Source of the DNA: Gerris lacustris
Taxonomy: Eukaryota; Arthropoda; Insecta; Hemiptera; Gerridae
Assembly: GCA_951217055.1 (NCBI GenBank)
Contig: OX578279.1
Coordinates: forward strand, 29,972,173-30,036,172
Reading direction: 5' to 3'
Length of the DNA stretch: 64,000 nt
Both the position numbers and the translations under genes were made by a program. Of this stretch, positions 34,123-46,721 are shown piece after piece. Position 1 is the stretch's first letter, and each line of letters begins with the position of its first letter. The notes under the pieces were generated by a model, which was not told where the DNA came from, searched no databases, and saw only the letters and a program-made list of their open reading frames with translations.

Positions 34123-35723
34123 TTTTTTTGCAATGTTAAAAAACAAAATTTTGACAGCATTAAATGGTGTTAGATGTTGGAGGGTAGAAGAGAGCGACTT
34201 TGTTAGGTGGAGGTACCGTGTCACCGTGTTTTACAATGTTTTTGTAAATTGTAAATGTAACATTATCATTAATAACAATTAATACAAATAAATAAATGTA
34301 GAAATTATTTTTCTTCATTAATCTTTGATAATAAATACTTTATTTCACTTTTTATTTTGTTCACCAATTATTACTTATTATTTAATTAGTCCATTGTTGA
34401 TAAGTTACAACTTACAGCACGGGCGTCGTCGCCACAGAGACCCCCCCCCCCCTCCCCCCAATGTCCAATGTCTGAGTTTGGGGCAACAACGAAAAACGAT
34501 TATCATAGAATGACAGTGTATTATAGATTTTAAATAATATTGCATATTGGCTATTGACTGATCTATTTAAACTACAATGATTAGGTGCACAACTTTTATT
34601 GAATTACAATTACTATTTTTTTAAATTTTGTATTAAAAGAAAAATGTGTTCTTATGTTCATACTTTTTGGCCAACGAACTATACCATAAATTTACTTTTA
34701 TGACAAATGACAAAATATTAAAATCAAATGTCACCACAGAAATGCATAAAAGCTGCTGTTTGAGAGGTCATATTTTCAAAATTTTCCGGGGGAGGGCCCC
34801 CGGACCCCCCAGAGGAAGGGGGGTGCCCCGGTTTTTACATTCAGAAATCTGGCAACCCTACTCCCACAGTTTTTAAGCTAGAGTGTTGAAACTTGGTAGA
34901 AAAATCAGTCCTTACACGTAGTTGTGCTGCCTGGAAAATCAACATTTTCCCTCATCTTGAATCCAGTTTGCAGTCAGCCAAAATTTAAAAAATCGAAAAG
35001 TGGCCCGATCGAGTTGAAATTTCGCACGAATGTACACACCTCTCTTTGTGTGACAAACAAACCTTCCAAATTTTTCATTTCGATATTGGCCGCCATTTTG
35101 CAGTTAATTTTTGAATTTTGAAACTTTGACGGTTAATAATACCAAAAGTATAATCGTCGGAACCGGTAAGAAATAAGGAATAAATATATAAAAAAAAAAA
35201 AACGATGGAATTCCATTAATTAGTTTAAAAGTTATTAGCGAACATAATTATTAATTAGTGCGATACTTAAGTTTGTTTACATCTGTCAAAATACCGCCAA
35301 AATTCAAATAATTAAATAAATGAAATTAATAATGCATCTCTTTTTTTTGAAAAATTATGTGAGGAAAAGTTCCGAGGTACCACGTACCTACCCGATTTTT
35401 TTAACTTCATAATTATTTTTTCATTTATATTTGCAGTAATTTTAAAAAACACTCAATAATTATTATTAATAGAATAATTGATCGAAAAAATAGCCCCCAA
35501 GCTAGTAGGCCTGCACTCTAGCGGAGAAAAAAACGTGACTTTTTTCAAACCCGAGAATTCAACGTCAAACATTGCCAGTTCAACAACTTGCCTATACTAT
35601 ATAACTTTATGTTGCACATATAGCTACCTAGCATCCCATCACCATCACATACTTTAATGATGTAATTATTTTACCTACAACCTAAAATTGTCAAATTTAT
35701 CTAATTCTTTTTACTCTTCTTTG
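34123..35723. other. AT-rich stretch with G/C-rich repeat fragments
   Basis: 34415-34465 (C run) and 34740-34840 (TCATATTTTCAAAATTTTCC then a G-rich block) match parts of 38070-38210 and look like pieces of a transposon end. 34960-35110 contains GGCCGCCATTTTGCAG-type sequence common in small insect transposons here. No gene. Confidence 0.45.
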
Positions 35724-36059
35724 CTACCGAGCTTGCCGAAGGTAACGGAAGCTATTTCGACAAACTACTTAAATTTATTACAAATGGTATGAGCGAAGAA
35801 GAGTGAAAGAAAGTTATAAGGGACCAACAATAATTATGACTATGGTATACCATTCTAAATTCATGAAAATTAGACGAAGAGTTTTTAAAATATTTTGGGT
35901 CACAAAAATGTTTCAACGACAGACAATACGACACGAAACCAAAAATGTTTCTGATGTATGTAACGGATTTCTACCTTGGATTTTTTGATTTTGGCAATAT
36001 AAAAAAAATTGATCTTCGGAAAGACCAGGACGCTTCAGTTACCTTCGGTAAGGTCGGAA
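35724..36059. mobile_element. F1 foldback element, short complete copy
   Basis: The left end CTACCGAGCTTGCCGAAGG, then TAACGGAAGCTATTTCG, and the right end CGCTTCAGTTACCTTCGG, then TAAGGTCGG, are inverted. The inner part has the GGACCAACAATAATTATGAC and ACGGATTTCTACCTTGGA blocks of F1. About 336 bp, non-coding. Confidence 0.65.
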
Positions 36060-36259
36060 TTAAATAAATAAGACAATAATGGGTCGTAAAAGCAAAACAT
36101 CATTAAAGTTTCGCGATATGAAGTGAGGGAGCTATGCGTGTCACACTAAATTATAGACTATTTTCCTTCGTCTTGTTTGCTTACTTATTTTTTTCATCTA
36201 TTAATTTTTCTTTTAACGTATGGTATTTGTTTATTTTAACTGTAAACCGTCATTTATAT

Positions 36260-36722
36260 TTTTGCTTTCGAGCGTAACGAACGGAAAACATTGTGATCAT
36301 TCTGAAGAACGATTTTTTTTATTCCCCCCTCCCCTTCCCTTTAAATCTTTTTCTTTTTTTACAAGAATAAAAGTCTCAATTTAGCAATATTTAAAGGGTG
36401 TAGATAATGGAAAATATCATGGAATCATCAGTTAAAAATTGGATGAGTACTTTTAAAGATAAGTGTTAAAAAAAAAAAAAAAGGTGGGCATGTGGAAGAG
36501 AAACCAATGGGAGCGGAAGGTTAAAACTTATATGGGACCTATTAAATAGGCTAATGATGTATCCAATTTTTATGAAAATCGGAGTAGTCTCAAGATCAAA
36601 AATGTTCCCTGATGTCTGAAACGGATTTCTGTCAAGACATAATTCAATTTGTAGGGATAAAATATTCGTTCTTAAGAATGAACACAATGTTTCCGTTACC
36701 TTAGGTAAGCTCGGAAACAAAA
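36260..36722. mobile_element. F1 foldback element, complete copy
   Basis: The left end TTTGCTTTCGAGCGTAACG with CATTCTGAAGAACG and the right end CGTTCTTAAGAATG with GTTACCTTAGGTAAGCTCGG are inverted over about 50 bases. The body holds GTGTAAA-, ATGTGGAAGAGAAACCAATG- and CTGAAACGGATTTCTGTC-type blocks. It is the cleanest small F1 copy here, about 460 bp. Confidence 0.7.
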
Positions 36723-37813
36723 ATTAAAACTCCACAATCTAGATATGTGATATGTGAATATCCAGAAAAAACAAATAAGGAAAAATTGAAAATCAGTTAA
36801 GTCAGGGGATTATATGCAGCTTCATCCTAGATATTCAGAAGCACTAAATGTATGACTTTAATTCATAAATAAACCAAACGAGTGACAAAGTAATGACCCA
36901 AGAAATCAATTAGAAATTAAAGTGTTATGCTTTAAAAGCTTAACAGCAAGACATTTTGCAAAAATAATAATAAAAATCATATAAAGGGAACTTTACAAGT
37001 TCTTCAGAAAGAAGTTGCTTAAGAGAAAATAAAAACCTGAAAACTCCACTCATGATGGTTAATTTCCAAATATTTGATCACCTTGTTAAACGTTAAAATC
37101 GGTAAATAACTATTAAACAAACTAGCTACGGATACTACAAATTGATTAAAACCTTTAAGATGCGGTACTTCCGAAAAATAACCTTAGATTAATGCAACAA
37201 TTCCAGCCGCGGAAGCCTCTGCTTAATTTTGATTTCATTGTAATAAATGGGACTTCATGTCGCAATAAATTATGAGTGAATGCGTAGATTAAAAACCCAG
37301 CAAAACTAATTAAGGTAAAAAATACCACAAAATGATTAAAATCTAATTTTTAAAATATGATAAATCAAACCAAAATGTATGTATTAATTTAATTAATAAT
37401 AGGAAGTGAATGCATACTTGATTTTAGAAGTGCTGCAGGCTGCAGTTGGTTGGTTGAGTATAAATGTCTGAATTGTTGACCAGGTAGATTTCCTCAAGCA
37501 GAATATTAAAAAAATGTACATATACTCACAAACCGAATAATTAATCGAAAGAAATCATTTAATCGCACAGGTTAAAAGTATTTATAACTCACAAAAATTT
37601 GGAAAATATACGTGCACAAATTGTGCAGTCCGTTGAACGATCTTTATAGTCAGATTAACCGAACGATTGATAAACCGAAATAACTTGATACGCACTAGGT
37701 AAAAATATATTAAAATACTCGCGACAATTTGAGAACTTGACAGAACAACCTGAAATCAAGACGTCAAATACACTTACTGTAATGGAATATTTATACATGT
37801 ATACATAAATACA
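36723..37813. other. AT-rich stretch, nothing recognised
   Basis: No repeat ends, coding signal or RNA gene were recognised. Confidence 0.45.
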
Positions 37814-37821
37814 ATCTATAA

Positions 37822-38333
37822 CAGTGGCGTATCCAGCGGCTAGGTCTGGGGGGGGGGGGCACATTCTAAGTCAGTTTAGACGGGTGGGGGAGTTTGTAGT
37901 GGTAACAAGAAAAGGGAACTACTTATTCAAAAAGCTCCCCCCCCCAAAAAAAAAGTACAACTAATAAACAAAAAAATCTCTGCGCCCACGTAAAAACAAC
38001 TGTTTTAGAACGTATTCGTTAGAAAATGTTATGCTCATGCTTACTGCAGTACAATATCTTACTGTAAGTCATGGGCGTCGCCTGAAGTTAACTATTGAGG
38101 GGGGGGGGGGGTATAGCGGGGGGGGGGGGGGGGGGTTATAGCGGGGGGTCCGGAACATTTTGAAAATATGACCTCTCAAATCAGCGCTTTTATGCATCTC
38201 TGAGGTGAAATTGAATATGAGGTGAATAGAAAAAATATGTATTAAAAAAAAAAAAAAATACGGCGGTAACTTTTTTTACTCTATTGGGTCTGGGGGGGGG
38301 GGGGGGGGCACGTGCCCCCTGGATACGCCACTG
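37822..38333. mobile_element. hAT MITE, 512 bp
   Basis: Ends CAGTGGCGTATCCAG and CTGGATACGCCACTG are perfect inverted repeats followed by G runs. The flanks ATCTATAA (37814-37821) and ATCTATTA (38334-38341) differ at one base, an aged 8-bp duplication. The interior contains G-runs and a fragment (38070-38210) shared with 34420-34840. The ends are close to, but distinct from, the outer hAT at 5471 (CAGTAGCGTACACAG). Confidence 0.75.
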
Positions 38334-38341
38334 ATCTATTA

Positions 38342-39246
38342 ACAAGCAGAGAATAAAAAATAAATGATCATTCAAAACAATGATGATTGGCATTAACTAA
38401 AACTCATAAGCTCTTAAGAGGTGGTTTGTTTTCTTAAATTATTTTCATTTATGCAAACGGTTAAATATAACTCAAAAGTAATTACAAGTTTCCTTGCTCG
38501 ATTCTCGATTAAAAATTAAATTTCATAACTAAAATATTTTTTAAATTTCATTCATTAAATTCATTTTGTTTTAACAAACTGGTAAAGAAATTAAACAAAA
38601 AATGCAGTTTTTAAGTATTAAAGACATTATTTGTATAAGTTTAAACCTTCAAATTACTTTTGAATTGGGTAATATTACGATGATATTATCAAAACTTATA
38701 ATGGCTAACTTAAATAAAATGGTTGGTCAAATCCACAAATGCTCCCAGTTATGATTTACTTTTGGTTTACATGTACAAAAATTAAGGTACGAAGCCCCAT
38801 AGGAGTTCAATCGAACCATCTACGTGGCGTACGTGATCTATCATTAAATTATCTACCACTTGAAAAAAGCAGCAATGCTGTTGCATTGATTTGTTTTAAT
38901 TATACATCAACTAGATATTTTACCTTTATTTTGGAAAAGGCTACAATTTTTTATTCAAGTTCCACTTGCATTACATTTACAATTTGGTACTTACGCACAA
39001 AGCAGCAAGTATAGAAATTAATAAATTTTTTTCAATTACTTTCCTAAATAAATAATATTTCTCCTCTATATGCGTAAGCTAGTCAATAGAATTAGGTTTG
39101 TAAGCAGTAATTGTTGAAACCATCAAATTAAATATTAGAAATACACGGGAAATGACAATTAAATACATCACACTAAAGGGTTCAATTTTCATCAATAATT
39201 TTTAATCTAATACAACTTTAATCTAGAATATAAATAAAACTAACAC
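38342..39246. other. AT-rich stretch, nothing recognised
   Basis: A 91-codon open frame at 38739-39014 has no recognisable domain, splice context or codon bias I could judge. No gene is called. Confidence 0.4.
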
Positions 39247-39249
39247 TAA

Positions 39250-39398
39250 AGGCCCATTTACAATTTGATTAGTGCAAGTGCGAGTGTTTAGTAAAAACAC
39301 TAAACCCATTTGGACACCATGTGTTTAGTATAAGTGTTAAGTAATTTTTAAGCAAATTTTCACTAAACACTTGCACTAATGAAAGTGTAAATGGGCCT
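39250..39398. mobile_element. PIF/Harbinger-like MITE, 149 bp
   Basis: Ends AGGCCCATTTACA and TGTAAATGGGCCT are inverted and flanked by TAA on both sides (39247-39249 and 39399-39401). The arms continue as TTAGTGCAAGTG and CACTTGCACTAA. Non-coding hairpin. Confidence 0.7.
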
Positions 39399-39883
39399 TA
39401 AGAAAAATAAGAAAATGTGTTATTTTTCTCTTTCAGTTTCTACTTGAACTTAAAATGTGTTATTTTATTTATAATCTAAAGTGCTGAATGAATAGTTAAT
39501 CTACTAGGAACTAATGGTATAAGTAAAAAAATATTTTATGATAATTACCTTTACTTGGTTTTAACAGAATTTGAAATACATTCTGTTTAGAAAGAAGGGA
39601 GAGTCATGAAAGAAAAGTACCGTCGGCCGACGGCAACAACCAATGTACTGATGACACAAACTATCTGTAACAAAAAAATAGCAGAACATTTACAATTGTT
39701 GTTTTATTAATGCAAAATTGCATTAGTGTTAAAATGACATATTTAAGTAAAATTAATAGTAATAAAATTTAGTATTAGAATTAGAATTATGGAAAGGGAC
39801 TAAGAACAATATACAATTTACAACAGATTGCACTTTACAATTATTTTAAAAATTTAACGTATAGTTTAAGAACACCTTGTCGT

Positions 39884-40044
39884 AATTATAATAAGTTGAG
39901 TAAGAATGGAATTTTACAGATATGTGAATAAATAAATTATAAGCTTTAAGCCATATTAATTTTGATAATATGGCTTAAAGCGTATAATTTATTTTTTCAC
40001 ACGCCTGTAAAATTCCATCCTTACTCAACTTATCATATTTACAA
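39884..40044. repeat. Hairpin with about 75-base arms
   Basis: The left arm (AATAAGTTGAGTAAGAATGG, AATTTTACAG, AAGCTTTAAGCCATATT) and right arm (AATATGGCTTAAAGC, CTGTAAAATTCCATCCTTAC, TCAACTTATCAT) are inverted with a loop of only a few bases at 39958-39966. Confidence 0.75.
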
Positions 40045-40426
40045 TTATTTTCAAAATAATTATTTCTATCATATCTCTGAATTAAACAAGTTTGTTTTGA
40101 ATAATAAACTTATTAGAAACTTTTCATTAGCTCCTTTTTCACACTAAACATTAAAAAAAAATCAAGTATAAACTCTAAGAACTACACTTTCAAATCGTTA
40201 TCAGTCAGCATTTTAAATAATGGTAATAATAACTAAACAATAATAGAAATATAAGAAAAAAGCAAAAATGTAAACACTTCATAAAATTTTACATAAAATG
40301 TTTCCTTATAACAATAACAACCTAAAAAATCTTACAATGATACTTACTCACCAAAAACGAATAAATTAGCCAAATAAAAAATCACTGAGTAAATATAACC
40401 GATTTCAACATGGAGGGAGCTATATA

Positions 40427-41164
40427 CAGTATGTCCCAGGATCGACTTGACGATACGTGAAGTGACCTAAAAATTTCAATTTTCGACAATAAGCCATTCT
40501 TGATCATCCCTCCTGCATGTCTTCAAATGAAGATTTATCGCATTCAAAATTTTGTTCCATGTAACCTGTTCCTAAAAATTACAATTTCTTAAAATCGCAC
40601 AAGAGGGAACTGGTCTAAATTTTAATTTTATGAAAAAATGTCATTCGTTATAAAAAATTATATTTTTCAAAATAAGAAAGAATATACAAAAAAATAATCA
40701 TTTAAATTTCACCCCCCCCCCCCTCCCCTACCCGCTTACCTCACTATTGATAATAAAAATGTTAATTCTACAAATGTCTATTCAGCAATCATTGTTGTAC
40801 TCAAAACGATTCCTAATTTTTTTTTATTTAAATTTTTCTTTCTATTTAAAGTGGGGTAAAGGGGGGGGGGGGGGGGAGGTGAAATACGATGATTATTTTT
40901 TTTGTATATTCTTTCTTATTTTGAAAAATATAATTTTTTATAACGAATGACATTTTTTCATAAAATTAAAATTTAGACCAGTTCCCTCTTGTGCGATTTT
41001 AAGAAATTGTAATTTTTAGGAACAGGTTACATGGAACAAAATTTTTAATGCGATAAATCTTCATTTGAAGACATGCAGGAGGGATGATCAAGAATGGCTT
41101 TTTGTCGAAAAATGAAATTTTTGGGTCACTTCACGTATCGTCAAGTCGATCCTGGGACATACTG
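40427..41164. mobile_element. 738-bp palindromic mariner-like element
   Basis: Ends CAGTATGTCCCAGGATCGAC and GTCGATCCTGGGACATACTG are perfect inverted repeats in a TATA/TATA context, fitting a TA target. The arms stay nearly perfectly inverted for about 290 bases each. They meet near a C run (40711-40721) on the left and a G run (40861-40875) on the right, which are themselves complementary, around a 140-base centre. No coding sequence. Confidence 0.8.
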
Positions 41165-41730
41165 TATATTAAATGAACGCCTTGCATTTGAGTGACAGTA
41201 TAGTTAAACTATGACTTCATACACTAGGTTAATTATTATTCTCATGGAAAAATAGTCAAACGCGTTGTACTATACTAATAAGGAATTAAATTCCTAAAGC
41301 CACAATTAAATTCTTATATGCGTGGTTGTTAGACCTTAAAGGTAGGCTAGCCCGATATACATTTTAATATTGCCGTGCTTAGCCTGACAGTAATCATACA
41401 CATCGTTTTGAAAGCGTTTCGGATCCAATTCGTTTTCAAAACGATACGCGTTCTTACAACAAAAAATACAGGTGATCGAAATATTTGTTTTCGAAATCTC
41501 GTAACGGTGACGTCACGAGTAAAACCTTCTTTCTTGTTACCCAATATGTCCGCGAATTTTTACATTTTATTTACAAGTTATTAAAAGTTTTTACAGGTTC
41601 TTTATAGTTTTAACTTTTGTTTAAAAACGTTTTTGCAGTTAAAAAAATGAAACGGAAGCTCACGAAAACAAAGAACTTAAAAAGTGGAAAAGAGTAAAAT
41701 AACCTGAAACCTCGATCCCCTCCACGACCT

Positions 41731-41882
41731 GTTCACACGAGCGTTTTGAATTCGATCCCCCGTTCCGATCACGTATTTTTGGTGGATCGGATCTAAACCG
41801 ATACGATCCGTCGATCTCCGTTCGTACAGCGTTTTGAACTAGCGGATCGTTTTCAAAACCGTTTCCAAAACGATGTGTGAAC
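41731..41882. repeat. Short TIR element, about 150 bp
   Basis: Ends GTTCACACGAGCGTTTTG and CAAAACGATGTGTGAAC are inverted. The centre holds several GATCGG/CCGATC and CGATACGATCCG words. Related CGTTTTGAAAGCG and CGTTTTCAAAACGATACGCG words occur at 41400-41450. No clear target duplication. Confidence 0.5.
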
Positions 41883-42292
41883 GTAGTAATTGTAAGAAAG
41901 ACGTTTCTCTCCGTTGGAATGGCATACATATGTATTGATAAAAAAAAAAACTGTAAATAGATAAACAGAACTAATAATATTATCAACAAGCAATTCCTGC
42001 ATTATATAGCATATCTCAAAATCGCTTATTGATGACAGCCGTGTTACATGACATTTACGTTTCGTAATTGTCATCTGTTGAAGACAAATGTAGGTAGAGG
42101 GTTTAAAAATGTAATTCACATTACCTTTATTGATGTGATGATAAAAATAAAAAAACAATTATGATAACTAACTAACTCCGTGGTGCAAAATAACAAGTTT
42201 GTTATTTTTTATGGAAATAAAATACTTCGTTATTTCTACTAAGGTAAAATTACTTGACATGACTGTTGAATTTAGTATTTTTATGCGAAGGA

Positions 42293-42384
42293 AAGGGAAC
42301 TAAGAGAACTTTTGCTTGAATCTAATTTTTAATAACACTCATTTTTTGTTATTTTTCTCCCCAACATAAGTTCTCTTAGGTCCC
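42293..42384. repeat. 92-bp hairpin MITE
   Basis: AAAGGGAACTAAGAGAACTT and AAGTTCTCTTAGGTCCCTTT are inverted ends, 19 of 20 matching. Confidence 0.65.
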
Positions 42385-44400
42385 TTTGGTTCACCCAATC
42401 TTTATTATAATTTTAATTTAAAAAAAAAAAAAATAACGTGGCACCCTCTATGCAATTTTTTTTTTTAGCAGACCTTTTTTATTTTTCTTGGCCCACGCCG
42501 CCTTCACTGAGCTAGAACGGGAGCTATTATCAAACCGGCTAGGGTAGCCTTTAGTTCCCGAATTGGGAATGTTACACCAACTAATTAAGCCCGTGGATGA
42601 CATAGACCAGCCAAAAACTTTACATAGCATTGATAAAAGGAACATGTAGGATACATTTCAGCGAATTTCAAACTTGTGATTAAAATTCGGTTAGTCACAA
42701 CTAATCTATCGTCGGATATGAAACAGTTATAGACAAAAACGATAACTGGGTGGAAGCTCGCTTAGAAGGTGGTTTGCGCACCTAAGAGGATATTGGTATT
42801 TGTTAACAGATACAAATTCTACGAATTTATATTAACAACTGAGTATTTTTAGTTTTTTTCTATCTTCTTTTTCTCTTTATATACGACTTTGGCTACCCTT
42901 TAAGAGTATCCGTCCTGCAAGTTGAAAGCCACGAAAAGATGAGGTAGCATTCTAGTCACGTAACTTCTTCACCAACAGACCAGAGTAATCTCACAAAACA
43001 AGTAATCTTAGTAAGTTCTCTCCAAGACATATACCACTAGTCATACTTGAGGCTTTTTCTTCTTTGAAAATAAACATGTTAATTTAGCCAGTGCAATCGA
43101 AAAGAGGAAGTCTGATGATAATTCAATTTGAAATTTATTCATTGCTTCAAAAATTTTTAACACTACCACTGAAAATATTTATAAATTTTCAAGGCAATCC
43201 GTAACATTATATGATATATTTCATCTTTCATCAATAATTTATATTCAATCAATAAGATAATAAATACTCAATAATAAAAGAGTGTGTCAATAAGAGTGGC
43301 ACAGCTTCCTCACGTCCAATTACCTGTTTTGATTCCCAGAAGGATTACACTTATTATTATTAAATATTAAATGGGCGCAGACGTTTAACTATGACCTATG
43401 GGCTGCGATTGTCAAACCATCCAAATTTATTTAAAAAAATGAGTAGGGTAGAGGGATAAGTTGAAGGTATAGCAAAACTCCTAGACATTGCTAAGTAGTA
43501 TAGTATGAGAACTCGATATCAGAGACACCGTTTAAGATAACTAAGCCTCGAAATTAACAACCTCACTTTTCACACAACCTTTTAGTTAGGCCAAGATAGT
43601 CAAAAATAATAGTTCTATGCAACAGTTAGTATTCTTTAGTTCCTTTTTGCAAGAGTTAACTACTAAGCAGTAGTATTTACCTAGCACTTCCTACTAGACG
43701 GGTAGGACGAACCACTTGTTCGAACCTAGCATTAGGCCATATAGTAGACCCATTTTACTTACCCCGAGGTGGATAGTTCCAGCTACTTCACACATCATAC
43801 ATTTGTACATTGTACTAAGCAGTAAGTACATTTTTGTTCTATATTTAATGTTATTATAAAATTGCAAGCAAGGTTTATATTACGGCATCTTCATTTAAGT
43901 TTAAAACTTCACTATATATTTCTTACGATTTTTCTTTTTTAATTAATGTTTTGATAGTGTTAGTTGATTTTGAAATAGATGATTTGATAATTTGCGAATT
44001 TTTGAAAGGGGCAAGATAGCGAATTCTTCATCTTAGCCACACTTTCACTGCATTGAAAAAAAATGTATTCCACACAAAATGCAAGTTTTAATTTAACTTA
44101 AAGCTGAGTAATATTGTGACTAATATTATTTAAAGAAGAAAAGAAGAGAGGAAGGATAATGAAAGATGAGAGAGCTAGTCGAAATCCGGAATAAGGTGTC
44201 CCTTTTTTTCTTGATATCAAATGTTTTTCCTAATACGAGCATTAATGTGCGCAGACGTTTAACTAAGATATGACGGCTACTTTTGGCAAACCATCTAAAT
44301 TTCTTCAAACTCACATGAGTTACTTATCTACCTATTTTTAATGATATTATAATAAACTAAATCTGTGGCGCAGTAGACCGTGAAGGGTCTAAGTCTGCCT
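42385..44400. other. Mostly unique sequence with F1 fragments
   Basis: Small F1-like pieces (GGGCGCAGACGTTTAACTA near 43375 and GTGCGCAGACGTTTAACTAA near 44250, each followed by CAAACCATC-type sequence) are the only repeats recognised. 42480-42640 is less AT-rich with no domain. Confidence 0.45.
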
Positions 44401-44404
44401 AATA

Positions 44405-44690
44405 TAAGTATACATATATATAAATAAGTAATGAAAGACAAGGAGTTAGTGAGTCGCTCCATCGTCGGTATAAACTTTATAATTAGCATTCACAACCTCA
44501 GTCACCACTTCACATAAGTATCAGCTACCTATTTATAAGGCGATTCTGGGTAAAAACCAAGCGAGGCCTGGAAATTGAACCCACATCTGAGGTCACCCAT
44601 CCAAATGGTAACCACACCCGATGCTGCTTAACATTATTAATAGGACGGCCCATGGTCTCCTATCCGAGCTACTGAACCCCCTGCCTGAGT
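44405..44690 (-). mobile_element. 5S rRNA-derived SINE
   Basis: On the minus strand GTTAAGCAGCATCGGG (44632-44617) and TTTGGATGGGTGACC (44605-44591) match the internal Pol III promoter of 5S rRNA. They are followed by a body that ends in TGTCTTTCATTAC and a TA-rich tail near 44405-44430. A second, more diverged copy lies at 59640-59928 on the plus strand and shares the body and tail. This is the architecture of SINE3-type elements. Confidence 0.7.
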
Positions 44691-44728
44691 ACTTCATTGT
44701 GTAATAAGGTTATATCTTTTATCTTTAT

Positions 44729-44767
44729 TAAGGTGACCAGACGTCCGTAATTGTTACGGACAGTCCC

Positions 44768-44803
<36 letters not shown>

Positions 44804-45390
44804 CCGTATACGAACGCTGATATTTGTCCCGAATTTAAGAAAAAGTCCCGTATCCTGAGTTTTTATAAAATTAATGTAAAAATAAAAATCACTTTTTGAA
44901 ATAAAATATGAAGAAATTGTAGAAATATTAGAATTGTTGCTTAGTCTTTCATAAGAAGTCATTCATTTTAAATAAGAAGGACGCTTAAGAAGAGTAAGAA
45001 GATGTTATCAAATCATTGTGTGAATTTTTTCCTTACCAAAATTTGTTTTATTTACTATCTACTATCATAAATATTATCATTATCTGTTTTTAATAAGTGA
45101 ATCTTAGAATATTAAAAATCCATGGTTCATCAGAAAAATACGTCAAACATTAGATCATTTAAAACAAAAAAAGTTTCCTGACTATTTTCTTACGTTACCA
45201 CTGTAATACGATATTATTATTAATAATAACACCCTAAAGTACAAACTTAACCTCTTATTAATAAGTAATGATTTATTTTATATATAATAAGTTGTATTTA
45301 AAAATTATAATTAAATTATTTCTCCCCATATATATATGGGGGGGGGGGGGTCTCTATTGTGCCCCCCGGTCAGAAAAATCTGGTCACCTT
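44729..45390. mobile_element. hAT-like MITE, 662 bp
   Basis: Ends TAAGGTGACCAGA and TCTGGTCACCTT are inverted. ATCTTTAT flanks both sides (44721-44728 and 45391-45398). A subterminal stretch (CGTCCGTAATTGTTACGGAC, then a poly-T run of about 32, and a G run on the right) resembles the GGTGACCAGA-type hAT families. No coding sequence. Confidence 0.7.
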
Positions 45391-45398
45391 ATCTTTAT

Positions 45399-46721
45399 AC
45401 CTATAACTTTTATATGTAAGAGAAGTTAATTTAAAAAAAAGTGTTCATACAAATGAGAAACCAATGGGCGTAGAATGTTAAAATTCATTATAGAACCAAC
45501 AATAGGCTAATTATGCCATCTAAATGAAATATTTAATTAAAATCAGATAAGTAGTTTTTAGGCTATGGTGGTTCGCAAAAGTGATGAAAAACAGACATGA
45601 GACCAAAAATGTTCGCTAATGTTTCAAAGGATTTTTCTGAAGCTCACCCGCCCCCCCCCCCCCCCCCCCCCAAGAAGCCCCCAAGGGAATATACAGACTT
45701 AACTTAGAAAATACTATTAACTTTTATGAAATACTCGTGGGGGAAACTAAGTTACATTTTTTATAAATAGACTACTACTTTTTAGTCGGAGTTTCAAGCC
45801 CCTCCCCCAGAAAAAAAACCTGGGTACACCACTACTGCTAGTCTCACTTACCTTTTATTTAAGTTATAGATTCTAATTTAAACATTCCTTTTTATAGATT
45901 GTATTTCAATAGCTTTATATGATTTAATGCTAACTAAGAGTACATTTATAGTGGTATTTGTAAAAAATGTCTACTATATTTTCTTTTTTATTTGTTTAGT
46001 CTTGTAAAAATTGCAACACAACCAGTGATCCGTAATTTATGTTATTTATGAAAATTTGATGTTTTTGTATCACATGTGAATATCAGTCTTATTTAAATGT
46101 GAAGAATTATATTACGAAATAACATTCTTAAGAAGTGTACTTTTGTTTTAAACTATGCATTAGACATATTTTTTTATTTCGTTTATCGATCCAGTATATC
46201 ATCTAGGCAATCAAAAATAAAAGTATCTAGAAGGTAAATATGTAAAGGTAATTCACGCAAGATGAAAAAATCTCTGCATCATTTATACATTATTAAATTT
46301 TAAAAGAAATCATAATAAAAATACTTACTTTAATCACGTCGAGATGAGTTGCACTTATGAAAATAGAATAAAAAAAAAATCAGCACTGATACCATACAGT
46401 AGCAGTGTTGCCAATTGATAACTTATAGTTTACCGATTAATAATATTTCATTTCCTTGAAACAAACTATTCGGAACTAAAAACAAGTAATACAAATCATA
46501 GCAGCTGAAATAAAGCTCATTTATCAATAAATGAGTTTTAATTGAGGAATATAAAATACTCTAACCTTTATTTGTTTTAAAAAGTAAAATATTTTATGCT
46601 AATTTGTTCCCAAGATATGTAATTTATTTCTATGTATATTTATTTCAGTAACGTTGTCTATAAATAATCTTATAAAATGCATTCATAATTAAATAAAAAT
46701 TATAAATTATATTTAAAAAAA
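45399..46721. other. AT-rich stretch with an F1 fragment
   Basis: 45440-45640 contains F1 blocks (AATGGGCGTAGAATGTT, GGTTCGCAAAAGTGATG) and ends in a run of about 21 C residues. Nothing else was recognised. Confidence 0.45.

Noticed and set aside
41660..41989. 109-codon and neighbouring open frames on the minus strand
   Set aside because: They cross a short TIR element and AT-rich sequence with no domain.
44669..44962. 97-codon open frame with a lysine run
   Set aside because: The lysine run comes from a poly-T tract inside the hAT-like MITE.
45640..45835. hAT-like end pair (C run and CTGGGTACACCACTACTG)
   Set aside because: Only one end resembles a transposon terminus. No inverted partner or duplication was found.
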